In this document: positions 1 to 8,365 of the stretch, in pieces
How the letters are laid out: every line of letters begins with the position of its first letter
Position numbering within the stretch: position 1 is the stretch's first letter
Source: Candidatus Omnitrophota bacterium
GTDB taxonomy: Bacteria > Omnitrophota > Gorgyraeia > 1-14-0-20-64-10
Length of the DNA stretch: 35,233 nt
Reading direction: 5' to 3'
Assembly (NCBI GenBank): GCA_016201735.1
Contig: JACQCH010000035.1
Coordinates: forward strand, 1-35,233
Notes under the pieces: generated by a model
Seen by the model: only the letters and a program-made list of their open reading frames with translations
What the model was told of the DNA's origin: nothing
Databases searched by the model: none
Program-made: the position numbers and the translations under genes

Positions 1-315
1 ATGGGGCAGAAGGGTTTTATCCGCTCCTTCGTCAAGCGCATCGAACTCGATTACCCTAACGCTGAGATCGAGTATGCCTGCCCCATGACCCCGCCCAAAA
101 AGAAAGAACCCCTCCGGAGAGAGGTTCTTTCTATCGTACAAAATGGCTCAGCGGCTAAGCCCCGAACCCACTGGGCATTCTGCCTCCCGCGCTGTTGGTC
201 AGATAAGACCGCGCGTCCCAACACGGTGGGAGACTCTGGAGGAGTCTCCATTCGGTTAAAGAGAACCGATGCAAATTGGTCGAATCCATTGAGCCGTCTC
301 CAAGCGAACCGGTAA
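1..315 (+). CDS. Serine recombinase, C-terminal fragment (gene starts before the window)
   Basis: The frame is open from the first base, so this is the 3' end of a gene that begins upstream; the ATG at base 1 is an internal codon. The first 30 residues (GFIRSFVKRIEL, then EIEYACPM and a PPKKK stretch) resemble the end of large serine recombinases, where a final beta-strand is followed by a basic tail and a REVLxIVQNG-like segment. Beyond about residue 50 the sequence is low in recognisable signal, and the true stop could be the TAA at 313-315 or the tail may simply be read-through composition. The end overlaps the convergent 807-residue gene by 265 bases. No catalytic domain lies in the window, so activity cannot be judged. 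The family assignment rests on a short segment. Confidence 0.55.
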   Translation: MGQKGFIRSFVKRIELDYPNAEIEYACPMTPPKKKEPLRREVLSIVQNGSAAKPRTHWAFCLPRCWSDKTARPNTVGDSGGVSIRLKRTDANWSNPLSRLQANR

Positions 316-2474
316 AGCTGACTCCAAGCAACTGGATCCTCCAGTGAAACCAATGGCCGATAGACAGCCAAACTCCCGTCCACCCGGGCCATCCCCAGCC
401 AGATCTCGGTACCGGAGCCAAGGGATTTGCGCAACAGCGCTCCATCTTTAAGAAACAAATCAACCTGATCCAGATTCGGCTTTCCGCTGAACGTCGGGTA
501 GACCAGAACAGCAACGCGATGCCCCTGGGCCCAATGCCGAACAGCCTGGAGCGGGAAATGTCCCACCAGCAAGCCGCTCTCGGTCTGATTCCCACCTCCT
601 GGAATGAAGCGTTGGGGTTCCATTCGTTCGTCCAAACACAGAAGGCCGACTGCCAGAGAGGAGTTTGTTACCTTCACTCCGCCAACCCCCTGGGCAGTCT
701 CCACCACCAACTCGCTCATCTTCCCTCCGATCTCAATCGCAAGGGTTATCGCCACTGCCGCCGTGATTTCCAAACCTACTTCCCTCAAGGTTTCAAGTGA
801 AGTCGCCTGATCCAATTTCCCCTGGAGGAGGCGAATCTTCTCGCTCAAAACCGTTCGGGACGCATCGTAATAGAGAAGCTGAAGCACCTCAGGGCCGACT
901 TTCTCCAAGAGGAGATACATATTTATCTCCAGCGCCTGATCACGCAGGTCATTAAGAAGGGCGTAGCACTCTTGTGAAGTTACCTCCCCGGCGAGAGGCA
1001 CTGTTTCATCCAGGAAAACCTGAACTTGCTTCTGGAGATGGGGCCAGTTCACCAAATCAGCTAGGACCTGAATCTGGTTCATTGCTTCCCGGACTACTTC
1101 CACTGGAATTTTCCCAGCATGCTCCCCTCGGCGAAGCGTCGCTGTAGCTTTCCATAATTGATAACCGATCCTCTCCAGTCGCTCAACGCCGGCCCGAACC
1201 GCTTGAACCCACCGGTTGACCTCCTCTGAAGACCGAACCCCCTTTCTCTTCTGATACATGGCCAGCCGATCCGGAGCCGTCTTGCCTTGCTTGTCCTTCT
1301 GCTCCAACACACCCAGCGCGAGTTTAAGAGCTTCCCTTCCTTTTTCTTTGGAATGAACGATCTGTCCAGAGAGTGAGGGAAGCGCTGGCTCAAGCAGCTG
1401 CAGATCCTTAAAAGGAGAGTTCTTCGGCTGGGTCAGCCGTTTCCTCGCCTGCCCTGGATCGACGCGAGCAACGTATCGACGGGGCAGATCATACACGCCA
1501 GGGTCGGGCACCAACATCGTTAACCGAAGTTCTCCGCTGTCGATCCGGATAAAGTAAAGACTGGCGCCTGGAAAATCCGTTGTATCTACACCCAATCTCT
1601 TCTCCGTTTGATTGTAGGCCAACGAATTCGGAAGGAGCTGTGTGGCTGTTTGGGATAGAGCCGAAGGGACCAAGTGCCGCAGCGTCTCCCGAAAGGCTCC
1701 CAGATCCAGTTTCGCCGCCGGTTCAGGAACGATCGGTTCGTTTCCTTGTTCCGCAACAGGAGATTCCTTTCTGCCGGCCCAGGTCATCCGTCCCTCTGAA
1801 ATGATCTTCTCGATATTCGGAATCTCCTCGGGGGGCGAAGCGGGCGGCACCGGCCGCAGAGGGGTAAATCGGGTTGGCTCTGGATAAGCAACGGCGATCA
1901 ACTGGCTAAAATCATCTCCCTGGAAAGCCTCGACGACTATCTCGGGATCAATCGTCCGGAATAGGTCTCTCAAGCGCCGCCCAATAAAAAGGGTGCCTGC
2001 CGGACCCCGCCATACTCCAACCTGCCCGGTCGGCTCAAGATCTTCATCGTCCTTCATATAAATATCAACTTTCGGATCCCCTGGTTTGCTGCCCTTGGAA
2101 TTGTACTGTTGGACAGCGGGAAGAATTTTCTGGGTTCTGATGTGACCACCACCCAAAACTGTCAGAAGGTGATCGGAGTTCACAACTCCTTTGGCACGGA
2201 TCCTGTCATCCCATGTCGCTACCCCTTCAATCAACTTAAGCTCCAGATCGAGAAGCTCCTCTTCGGTCAGCTCCTTCTTTTCCTCCAGCCCGGCAGAGAC
2301 AGGAGAAAGAATCCTCTTCGTTATTTGTCGGACACCGGCACTTTCTTCGGCGGATTCGGAACGGAGGGCCCTTCGACTTAGCTCAGGGCAGGCGTGGACA
2401 GGAACAGGCCCGAGAATTTGGCTTAAGGTAATCCATCCAGCAAGGATTTTAAAAAATATCTGATTTTCTCTCAT
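51..2474 (-). CDS. Orphan exported protein, 807 aa, function unknown
   Basis: I do not recognise the family. Residues 1-28 form a signal peptide: a short basic start, the core IFFKILAGWITLSQILG, then PVHA. Cys29 follows at once and could make this a lipoprotein, although the VHAC box is poor. Residues about 28-36 (CPELSRRA) are the translation of a dispersed CTTCGAC..CTCAGG repeat at 2370-2392, so the mature N-terminus has been altered by a repeat. The rest mixes acidic and basic helical stretches (about 60-110 and 390-560) with a proline-rich linker near residues 205-220; no membrane segment or catalytic motif is evident after the signal. A TATAAT box lies about 50 bases upstream, but no Shine-Dalgarno precedes the ATG. 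The last ~25 codons run through the hairpin at 103-130 and over the recombinase frame, so the natural C-terminus may be shorter. Confidence 0.6.
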   Translation of the reverse strand: MRENQIFFKILAGWITLSQILGPVPVHACPELSRRALRSESAEESAGVRQITKRILSPVSAGLEEKKELTEEELLDLELKLIEGVATWDDRIRAKGVVNSDHLLTVLGGGHIRTQKILPAVQQYNSKGSKPGDPKVDIYMKDDEDLEPTGQVGVWRGPAGTLFIGRRLRDLFRTIDPEIVVEAFQGDDFSQLIAVAYPEPTRFTPLRPVPPASPPEEIPNIEKIISEGRMTWAGRKESPVAEQGNEPIVPEPAAKLDLGAFRETLRHLVPSALSQTATQLLPNSLAYNQTEKRLGVDTTDFPGASLYFIRIDSGELRLTMLVPDPGVYDLPRRYVARVDPGQARKRLTQPKNSPFKDLQLLEPALPSLSGQIVHSKEKGREALKLALGVLEQKDKQGKTAPDRLAMYQKRKGVRSSEEVNRWVQAVRAGVERLERIGYQLWKATATLRRGEHAGKIPVEVVREAMNQIQVLADLVNWPHLQKQVQVFLDETVPLAGEVTSQECYALLNDLRDQALEINMYLLLEKVGPEVLQLLYYDASRTVLSEKIRLLQGKLDQATSLETLREVGLEITAAVAITLAIEIGGKMSELVVETAQGVGGVKVTNSSLAVGLLCLDERMEPQRFIPGGGNQTESGLLVGHFPLQAVRHWAQGHRVAVLVYPTFSGKPNLDQVDLFLKDGALLRKSLGSGTEIWLGMARVDGSLAVYRPLVSLEDPVAWSQLYRFAWRRLNGFDQFASVLFNRMETPPESPTVLGRAVLSDQQRGRQNAQWVRGLAAEPFCTIERTSLRRGSFFLGGVMGQAYSISALG
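103..130. terminator. Hairpin with 12-bp stem between convergent genes
   Basis: AAAGAACCCCTC and GAGAGGTTCTTT pair over 12 positions with one G-T wobble around a CGGA loop. Read on the minus strand the stem is followed by a TTTTT run (plus 97-101), as in a factor-independent terminator for the gene ending at 51. It lies inside both overlapping reading frames, which leaves open whether the annotated ends of those frames are right. Confidence 0.5.
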
Positions 2475-2523
2475 TCGGGGAGTATGTAAATATCTACTAA
2501 CATCTTGTTGTGCATGAGTTTAT

Positions 2524-2529
2524 ATTATA
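2524..2529 (-). promoter_or_regulatory. Possible -10 box (TATAAT) for the orphan exported protein
   Basis: A perfect TATAAT on the minus strand lies in an AT-rich gap between pgpA and the 807-aa gene, about 50 bases before its ATG. No good -35 is present at 16-18 bp: the hexamer there is AGATCT, and a TTGAAG lies only 10 bp away. Suggestive only. Confidence 0.35.
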
Positions 2530-2563
2530 AAAGCCGCTTCTTCAACAGATCTTTTTAAATTTT

Positions 2564-2998
2564 TTATAACAGACTATGGGGCAGGAGTCTGAGGATCAAA
2601 TTCGCGGCTAGCCCCGCCGCCAGGTCATCCAGGACAATTCCCCAACTGCCCGGAAGGCGCTGAATTTGTTTGATCGGGGGGGGCTTGAGGATGTCCAAGA
2701 GTCGAAAAAGAAGAAAGCCGATCCCATAAACCGGCCAGGTTGCCGGAAGCGCGACGACAGCCACCATCATACCCGCCACCTCGTCGATGATCACCGATTG
2801 GGGATCGGGATCATTCATCGACCGGGCCGTCGGGCCGGATGACCAGAGAGCAAGTACGATTACCGCGAGGCAGCCGATCGATTGGTAAAGCATGCTCCCG
2901 GATAAAACCCAGGCAATCACCAGACCAACGGCAGAGCCCAGGGTACCGGGCGCGACCGGGCTATTCCCTAAGCCCCCGACGGTCGCGATCGTTTTCAC
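2564..2998 (-). CDS. pgpA: Phosphatidylglycerophosphatase A
   Basis: Removes the phosphate from phosphatidylglycerol-phosphate, the step after PgsA (encoded just upstream), to give phosphatidylglycerol in the inner membrane. The 144-residue product matches the PgpA family: N-terminal GGLGNSPVAPGTLGS, then hydrophobic segments, the acidic signature VIIDEVAGM, and FRLLDILKPPPI followed by GIVLDDLAAGL near the C-terminus. I place the start at the GTG at 2996-2998. It has GGAGG seven bases upstream and gives the expected N-terminus MKTIATVGGLG; the longer frame from 3025 would translate a repeat arm. The ribosome-binding site and start codon therefore both lie in the terminal repeat of the 2997-3285 cassette. 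Last gene of the housekeeping operon. Confidence 0.93.
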   Translation of the reverse strand: MKTIATVGGLGNSPVAPGTLGSAVGLVIAWVLSGSMLYQSIGCLAVIVLALWSSGPTARSMNDPDPQSVIIDEVAGMMVAVVALPATWPVYGIGFLLFRLLDILKPPPIKQIQRLPGSWGIVLDDLAAGLAANLILRLLPHSLL

Positions 2999-3285
2999 CC
3001 CGCCCCTCCGGAGTTCCGGTTCCATCCCGGGATGGAGCCGGAACCATCGCAGGAGACCTTCGGGGTGGCAGGGGGCAGGCCAGATTCCGCCAGCAGGGCC
3101 GACCCTTGAGGCTCAAGCCCTTCTTGAATGGAAACCCAAGCTGAAATGAACGACTTTCCATGGAACGTCCTGTCGGGTTCGGCCATCTCCCGATGCTCTG
3201 ACATCGTCACTGTGAACAATCCATCCGAACAAGGCCCGATGCCGGAACTGGCCTGCCCCCTGACAGGACCCCGGAGGGGCGGGGT
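2997..3285. repeat. Gene-junction inverted-repeat cassette, copy A
   Basis: Terminal arms ACCCCGCCCCTCCGG (2997-3011) and its exact complement (3271-3285) enclose 289 bp. Inside are a hairpin around TCCATCCCGGGATGGA (about 3013-3045) and a second perfect 15-bp inverted repeat, CAGGGGGCAGGCCAG at 3069-3083 with its complement at 3248-3262. On the minus strand the element begins right after the TGA of pgsA and ends GGAGGGGCGGG-GTGA, giving pgpA its Shine-Dalgarno and GTG start. It is the most divergent of three copies: it shares the outer arms and nested-stem plan with 12756-12918 and 14290-14493, but not the inner sequence. No credible ORF is present. Confidence 0.85.
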
Positions 3286-3857
3286 CAAAGGTTAAGGATC
3301 AGTTTTCGGTGGCGCCAAAGGAAGGAGCCCCCGCTGGTTAAGGTCAAGGTAACGGTCAGCATCATCAGCCACCAGATTCCAATTCCGCCGGCTGTGATCC
3401 ACCCAATAGCCCCTTTGGCGGCGACCGACTCCCGCGCCACAAGGAAAAGAAGGATCAGCGAGATCGAGACCATCTGAGAAACGGTCTTGTGTTTGCCGGC
3501 CGCCTCCGCCGGCAGGACCTGTCCCTTGCCTAATGCAAAGATTCTTAAGCCGGTAATTAGGAATTCCCGGGTTGCGATCAGCGCGACCATCCAGGCAGGA
3601 ACGAGATTCAACTGCACGAACGCGAGGAACGCGCTCAAAACCAGAATCTTATCAGCGATCGGGTCCATCAGGACCCCGAAGTCGGTCACCAGCTTCCAGC
3701 GGCGGGCCAATCGCCCATCCCACAGATCCGTCAAGGAGGCCAAGATAAAAACGACCAGGGCGGCCAGTTTCGGCCCGAACCCGGGGAGCAGGAGGAGAAC
3801 CATGAGCAAGAAACTTAACGCGACGCGCAGAAGGGTCAATTGATTCGGGAGGTTCAT
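3285..3857 (-). CDS. pgsA: CDP-diacylglycerol--glycerol-3-phosphate 3-phosphatidyltransferase
   Basis: Makes phosphatidylglycerol-phosphate from CDP-diacylglycerol and glycerol-3-phosphate in the inner membrane; PgpA, the next gene, dephosphorylates the product. The 190-residue protein carries the full CDP-alcohol phosphatidyltransferase signature: D44, D47-G48, A51-R52, G61, D65 and D69 in LTDLWDGRLAR..GVLMDPIADK. Several hydrophobic segments surround it, including residues 11-26, 31-43 and 70-95. Length is normal for the family. The ATG overlaps the rimO stop as ATGA, implying translational coupling. Its own TGA is formed at the edge of repeat cassette A. The family also contains other head-group transferases, but the size, context and N-terminal NLPNQLTLLR favour PgsA. 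Confidence 0.95.
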   Translation of the reverse strand: MNLPNQLTLLRVALSFLLMVLLLLPGFGPKLAALVVFILASLTDLWDGRLARRWKLVTDFGVLMDPIADKILVLSAFLAFVQLNLVPAWMVALIATREFLITGLRIFALGKGQVLPAEAAGKHKTVSQMVSISLILLFLVARESVAAKGAIGWITAGGIGIWWLMMLTVTLTLTSGGSFLWRHRKLILNL

Positions 3858-5323
3858 GAACCGGAAGCGATCGCCTCCGCGACGAGGTCGTACTCGTACG
3901 TGTCGGTGACTTTGGCCCGCACGAACTGTCCCGGCTTAAGCGGCCGGGCGGATTTGACGAAGACCTGGCCGTCCACCTCGGGGGCGTCCGCGTAGGTTCG
4001 GCCCAGGAAAATGTTCGGATCCTGGTCCGGCTCGTCGATCAGGATCTCCATCTCCCGTCCCAGCCAGGTTTGGTTGATTCCCTCGGCGATCCCCTGCTGA
4101 AGCTGCATGAGGCGGTTCAGGCGCTCCTGTTTCACTTCTTCCGGAATTTGATTGGGCATCCGCTCGGAGGGAGTCTTGGGCTCCGGCGAGTATGGAAAGA
4201 TTCCGACCCGCTCAAACCGGGCCTCCCGCACAAAATCAGCCAGCTCATCGACCTGTTCCTCGGTCTCTCCCGGAAATCCGACGATAAAGGTGGTCCGGAG
4301 CGCCACCCCGGGGATCTCCCGGCGGAACCGCTCGATCAGCCGCCGGATGAAAACCCCGTCGGTTTCCCGGCGCATCGCGACAAGAAGGGAATCGTTGATG
4401 TGCTGAAGAGGGATGTCGATGTATTTGACGATCGGCGGGAAATCCCGGATCGCCCGGATGAGCTCCTCCGTCACGTGGGCCGGATGAGCGTAGAGGAGCC
4501 GGATCCAGCGGATCCCTTCGACCGTCGAGAGTTTTTCGAGAAGCTCCGGCAGGCGGGGGCTGCCGTACAGATCGGTCCCGTAATAAGAGGTGTCCTGCCC
4601 GACGAGGTTGAGTTCCACCGCCCCTTCTGCCGCCCGAAGCTCGGCGTCCCGCACCAGGTCCTCGATCGTCCGGGACCGGTGAGCGCCCCGGAACTGGGGG
4701 ATCGAGCAGAAGGTGCAGGCATGGTCGCACCCTTCGGAGATCTTCAAGTAGGCGAAATGGCTTGGAGTCAGCCGATGCCTCGGAATATCGGAATCAAACA
4801 AAAGTGTCGGGACCGGCGAGGTGACAAAGAACCGGGGCCGCGGGTGACGCGGTGCAGCCCCGCGCCGTGGGAGGATCCACACCGGGCGGAGGGGCCCACG
4901 CGCGGGGCGAACCGCGGCAGGACCCGCGGCCGTCTGTCGCTCAATCACAGCGTCACCCGCGGTCTCTAGCTGTTCTCGTATCAGCTCCGGGAGTTTCGGC
5001 AGATCTCCAGGCCCCAAGAATCCATCCACCTCCGGCAGCAACTTTAAGAGATCCGCCCGCTCGCCGCGGCGTTTCTGAGGGAGGCAGCCGGCGACGTAGA
5101 GGCGGCGCAGCTTCCCGGTTTTTTTAAGGTCGGCGACGTCCAGGATCGTCCGGACCGACTCCTCCTCCGCCTCCCGGATGAAGGCGCAGGTATTGATTAC
5201 CACACAGTCGGCTTCGGGAAGAGACTCCGTGATGGAATGACCCGCCTTTTCCAGAATTCCGGAAAGCCCTTCCGAATCGACGAGGGTTCGGGCGCACCCG
5301 AGGATCAAGACGTGCACCCTCAT
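3854..5323 (-). CDS. rimO: Ribosomal protein S12 methylthiotransferase RimO
   Basis: Radical-SAM enzyme that adds a methylthio group to an aspartate of ribosomal protein S12. Cys10, Cys46 and Cys80 form the N-terminal auxiliary iron-sulfur site (the early ILGCARTLVDSE is diagnostic of RimO over MiaB). Cys199, Cys203 and Cys206 in CDHACTFC bind the SAM cluster, and the last ~65 residues form the TRAM domain. At 489 residues it is longer than usual. The extra length is an Arg/Pro/Ala-rich linker at residues ~121-162, just before the radical-SAM domain, whose DNA (4838-4962) is bounded by a perfect 13-bp inverted repeat. The insertion avoids the catalytic motifs. The start overlaps the end of the rodZ-like gene as ATGA. 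Confidence 0.95.
   Translation of the reverse strand: MRVHVLILGCARTLVDSEGLSGILEKAGHSITESLPEADCVVINTCAFIREAEEESVRTILDVADLKKTGKLRRLYVAGCLPQKRRGERADLLKLLPEVDGFLGPGDLPKLPELIREQLETAGDAVIERQTAAGPAAVRPARGPLRPVWILPRRGAAPRHPRPRFFVTSPVPTLLFDSDIPRHRLTPSHFAYLKISEGCDHACTFCSIPQFRGAHRSRTIEDLVRDAELRAAEGAVELNLVGQDTSYYGTDLYGSPRLPELLEKLSTVEGIRWIRLLYAHPAHVTEELIRAIRDFPPIVKYIDIPLQHINDSLLVAMRRETDGVFIRRLIERFRREIPGVALRTTFIVGFPGETEEQVDELADFVREARFERVGIFPYSPEPKTPSERMPNQIPEEVKQERLNRLMQLQQGIAEGINQTWLGREMEILIDEPDQDPNIFLGRTYADAPEVDGQVFVKSARPLKPGQFVRAKVTDTYEYDLVAEAIASGS
4838..4962. repeat. Inverted-repeat insertion within rimO
   Basis: CCGCGGGTGACGC at 4838-4850 is the exact complement of GCGTCACCCGCGG at 4950-4962. A nested near-perfect pair (CCCCGCGCCGTGGG and CCCACGCGCGGGG) lies inside. 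The 125-bp block is read in frame as RimO residues ~121-162, low-complexity Arg/Pro/Ala sequence in the linker between the N-terminal and radical-SAM domains. Confidence 0.65.
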
Positions 5324-6105
5324 TCCGGTTCTTTTAATCCTTCCCGGGTGATCCGGATTCCCTTCTTCACTCCCAAGCCGGGGCTACCCAAGGATCGGCC
5401 GTTCAAATTCAGCTCCATGGCGCCGGCATTCCCGGTCCAAAGCTCCAAATCTTCCTTGGCCGTCCAACTCTCCCTGGATCCTTTGGCCAACACGTTCTGG
5501 AAAATCACCGTCCCGTCCGACTTGACCTGCATCCAGACGTCCGCCTTGGTTTGAACGGTTAGTTTTAACGGGACCGAGTGGGGAACCAACAGTTTGGGAG
5601 CAACCGGCATTTTTTCCACGGTCAGGGCGGGAGTTCGCTTCCCCTTTTCCCTCACCGCTGCTGAGGCGACCGGGCGAGGGGATCCGGAACTTCGACGGCT
5701 CTCCTTAACCGTGTGGTACAGATCCATCGCCAGATATCCGAAGAAGGAAATACCGATGAGCGCCAGCAGCCCCAATCCGGCTGGGACCATGACCTGCGAA
5801 ATCCGGGAGGAGTCCCTGGACTTCGCCTCTGCCGCCTCCTTCCCCGCGGCGGCCGCCGGCGATGGAACAGGCGAATAGGAGGCCTGATACTCCTCGACGA
5901 GAACCGCCCCATCTAACCCTAAGTAAGAGGCGTACTTCTTCATAAAAATCTTGGAATAGGTGGAATCCAACACCTCCTCCACCCGGTCCTCTTCCAACGC
6001 TTGAAGAATCCCGCGCTGAATCTTGGTGGCCCTGGCCACCGTCTCAAGACTGACCCCCTTGCCGTTACGCGCTGACTTCAGTCGTTCGCCGATCGATAAG
6101 CTCAT
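5320..6105 (-). CDS. RodZ-like cytoskeletal/membrane HTH protein
   Basis: Shows the RodZ domain order. A helix-turn-helix domain of the Cro/C1 type occupies residues 1-70 (IGERLKSARNGKGVSLETVA). A low-complexity Ala/Ser/Pro linker follows, then one membrane helix at about 105-128. The periplasmic part ends in a beta-rich DUF4115-like domain at about 180-255 (VWMQVKSDGTVIFQNVLAKG). In characterised bacteria RodZ links MreB to the inner membrane and helps set rod shape; the HTH contacts MreB rather than DNA. The ATG at 6105 lies within the last 41 bases of ftsK, preceded by AAGGAAG, so the two are coupled. At 261 residues it is at the short end for the family. Confidence 0.85.
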   Translation of the reverse strand: MSLSIGERLKSARNGKGVSLETVARATKIQRGILQALEEDRVEEVLDSTYSKIFMKKYASYLGLDGAVLVEEYQASYSPVPSPAAAAGKEAAEAKSRDSSRISQVMVPAGLGLLALIGISFFGYLAMDLYHTVKESRRSSGSPRPVASAAVREKGKRTPALTVEKMPVAPKLLVPHSVPLKLTVQTKADVWMQVKSDGTVIFQNVLAKGSRESWTAKEDLELWTGNAGAMELNLNGRSLGSPGLGVKKGIRITREGLKEPE

Positions 6106-8353
6106 CTGGAACTTCCTTTAAGTAAACCTCCCGTGGTTTCGCCCCCCGGATGGGGCCGACAATTCCCTCCTCCTCCATCCGGTCCAGAATTCGGGCGGCC
6201 CGGCCGTAGCCCAGCCGCATCCGCCGCTGAAGAAGGGAAACCGACGCCTGGCCGGTCTCGACGATCACCCGGACCGCTTCCGGATACAAGGGGTCCTTGA
6301 TCTTCACGGAGGAATGCTCCTGCGGCTTGGCCTCCTCCTCCAGGATCGAGGTGTCGTATTCCACCGGCCCCTGGCTCTTCAAGAAAGAAACGACCCGTTC
6401 GATCTCCGAATCGGTCACCAGCGTCCCCTGCCCCCGGACCAGCTTGGAGGAGCCGGGCTGCAGGAAAAGGAGGTCCCCTTTCCCAAGCAGTTTATCGGCG
6501 CCCATCACATCCAGAACCGTCCGGGAATCCACCTTCGAAGCCACCTGAAAAGAAATCCTCGCCGGGAAATTCGCCTTGATCACCCCGGTCAGGACATCCA
6601 CCGACGGACGCTGGGTCGCCAGCACCATGTGAATTCCCACCGCCCGGGACAGGTGGGCCAGCCGGCCGATCGTCTTCTCCACCTCGGCCTGGGCGACGAG
6701 CATCAGGTCCGCCAACTCATCGATGATCACCACGAGATACGGAAGGGATTTCGGGATTTCCTCCACCGGAAGCTGATTTAAAGATTCTTTCTCATGGTAC
6801 CCCTCGATGTTCCGAACTCCCAGCCTGGCAAAGAGCCGGTACCGGCTCTCCATCTCCTGGACGACCCAATGCAGGGCGAGCGGGACCTGCTTGGGGTTCG
6901 TCAGGACCGGCAGCATCAGATGCGGGATCCCGTTGAAGACGGACAGCTCCACCATCTTGGGGTCGACCATGATGAAGCGGACCTCGTCCGGAGCGGCGTT
7001 AAAGAGCATGGAAGTGATCAGGGCGTTCATGCAGACCGTTTTCCCGGAGCCGGTGGTGCCGGCAATCAACAGGTGCGGCATCTGGGCCAGATCGGCCACG
7101 AGGGGATGGCCTGCCGCGTCCTTTCCGATGGCCAGGGTGATTTTCGAGGGAGATTCCCTGAATTCCTGCGACTCCAGGATCTCGCGCAGGCCGACCATGC
7201 TGGAGGCCGAATTCGGGACCTCGATCCCCACCCGGGCCTTCCCCGGAATCGGGGCGATGACCCGGACCGATGAGACTTTGAAAATCAGCGCGAGGTCATC
7301 GGCCAGCGTGGTGATCTTCTGGACCTTGACGCCCGGGGCCGGCTCCACCTCATACCGGGTGATCACCGGGCCCATCTCCACCTCCGCCACCTTCGCCTCG
7401 ATCCCAAAATCCCGCAGGGCCTCCTCCAACACCTTGGCATTCTGCTGAAGCTCCTGTTTCCCCTGCTCCCGAGGAGCGGCGGCCGGTTTATCGAGAAGAT
7501 CGAGGGAAGGAAGCTCAAAGGCCTGCCCGGAAGGGGCCTCCACTTTCTTCACCTTCACAACAGGCGCTTCGTGTCCTTCGACGCGCCTGCCCTGAGCGGA
7601 GTCCGTCCTTCGACTCGGCCGCTCATCCTGAGCTTGTCGAAGGAGAGCGGCCGGCTCAGGACGAACGGTGGGTTTAGCTGGGCGGGTCCGAATCACCGTC
7701 GTCGTCCCCGGAGCTCTCTTCGCCAGATTTTCCACCCCTTCCCGCGTCCATGAGCTCACTCGAGTGAGCCCGCTCCAGCCGGCCCCGAAGAGAGGCTTCA
7801 ACGACCGGCCCGTCCGCTCCATCAAAGGCCAAACCGTCAGCTCCGTCACCAGGAGAAAACCTAAAAGGCCGACGGTCGTTAAAACCACATAGGCCCCCCC
7901 TCGGCCGAAGTAATGGACCGCCGAATCCCCCACCAGAAGCCCAAGGATCCCCCCCCGGTAGACCCGGACCTCCGGCGCCTGAATCCAGATCAAAGAGAGA
8001 AGACTGCTGACCGCCAGACAAAACAGAAGGGTGCTTAACGCCTTGATGTAAAACCGTTGGGGAGGCCTGCCGTTGAACCGCCCGAAGGCCCAAAGCATGC
8101 CGGCCAGAGCAACGAGGTAACCGGTCAATCCGATCAGAGAGCGGACAAACCCGGCGACGACGGCTCCGACCAACCCGCAGAGATTCTGGATTTTTACCGG
8201 GGCGTGAGAGGTAAAGAACGGCAGGTCATCCGGGTGGTAAGAAACCAGACTCATGAACAGAAAGAGACTGGCGGACAGGAGCAGAATCCCGGACAGTTCG
8301 TTCCGTCGCTCGGGACTCAAGGAAAGAAAAGATTTCTTGCCTCGCGACGCCAT
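6065..8353 (-). CDS. ftsK: DNA translocase FtsK
   Basis: Septum-anchored ATPase that pumps chromosomal DNA and helps resolve dimers at division. Residues 20-180 hold the N-terminal membrane helices (about four). A linker follows, then the alpha/beta motor with Walker A GTTGSGKT (432-439) and Walker B VVIIDE (to 547). A winged-helix gamma domain lies at the C-terminus (about 685-750), with the RRMRLGYGRAARILDRMEEEG signature that reads KOPS-type sites. At 762 residues this is the compact form with a short linker. Linker residues ~238-261 (AQDERPSRR..) are translations of the CTTCGAC/CTCAGG repeat at 7574-7644. ATG is 12 bases after the pnp stop. Confidence 0.96.
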   Translation of the reverse strand: MASRGKKSFLSLSPERRNELSGILLLSASLFLFMSLVSYHPDDLPFFTSHAPVKIQNLCGLVGAVVAGFVRSLIGLTGYLVALAGMLWAFGRFNGRPPQRFYIKALSTLLFCLAVSSLLSLIWIQAPEVRVYRGGILGLLVGDSAVHYFGRGGAYVVLTTVGLLGFLLVTELTVWPLMERTGRSLKPLFGAGWSGLTRVSSWTREGVENLAKRAPGTTTVIRTRPAKPTVRPEPAALLRQAQDERPSRRTDSAQGRRVEGHEAPVVKVKKVEAPSGQAFELPSLDLLDKPAAAPREQGKQELQQNAKVLEEALRDFGIEAKVAEVEMGPVITRYEVEPAPGVKVQKITTLADDLALIFKVSSVRVIAPIPGKARVGIEVPNSASSMVGLREILESQEFRESPSKITLAIGKDAAGHPLVADLAQMPHLLIAGTTGSGKTVCMNALITSMLFNAAPDEVRFIMVDPKMVELSVFNGIPHLMLPVLTNPKQVPLALHWVVQEMESRYRLFARLGVRNIEGYHEKESLNQLPVEEIPKSLPYLVVIIDELADLMLVAQAEVEKTIGRLAHLSRAVGIHMVLATQRPSVDVLTGVIKANFPARISFQVASKVDSRTVLDVMGADKLLGKGDLLFLQPGSSKLVRGQGTLVTDSEIERVVSFLKSQGPVEYDTSILEEEAKPQEHSSVKIKDPLYPEAVRVIVETGQASVSLLQRRMRLGYGRAARILDRMEEEGIVGPIRGAKPREVYLKEVPDELIDRRTTEVSA
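7574..7644. repeat. REP-like CTTCGAC/CTCAGG repeat in the ftsK linker
   Basis: Two adjacent copies of the motif lie here: TCCTTCGACGCGCCTGCC-CTGAGC, then TCCTTCGAC facing GTCGAAGGA about 30 bases later. The same motif recurs at 2370-2392, 12066-12094 and 12917-12942. Translated, it supplies the FtsK linker residues AQDERPSRRTDSAQGRRVEG. Confidence 0.8.
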
Positions 8354-8365
8354 CGGCTGCTTGGC

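Noticed and set aside
84-118. Similarity of the recombinase end (TGACCCCGCCC..CCCTCCGGAG) to the cassette arms
   Set aside because: The two halves are separated by 14 bases, and the codons fit a natural recombinase tail; no partner arm lies nearby, so I treat it as chance.
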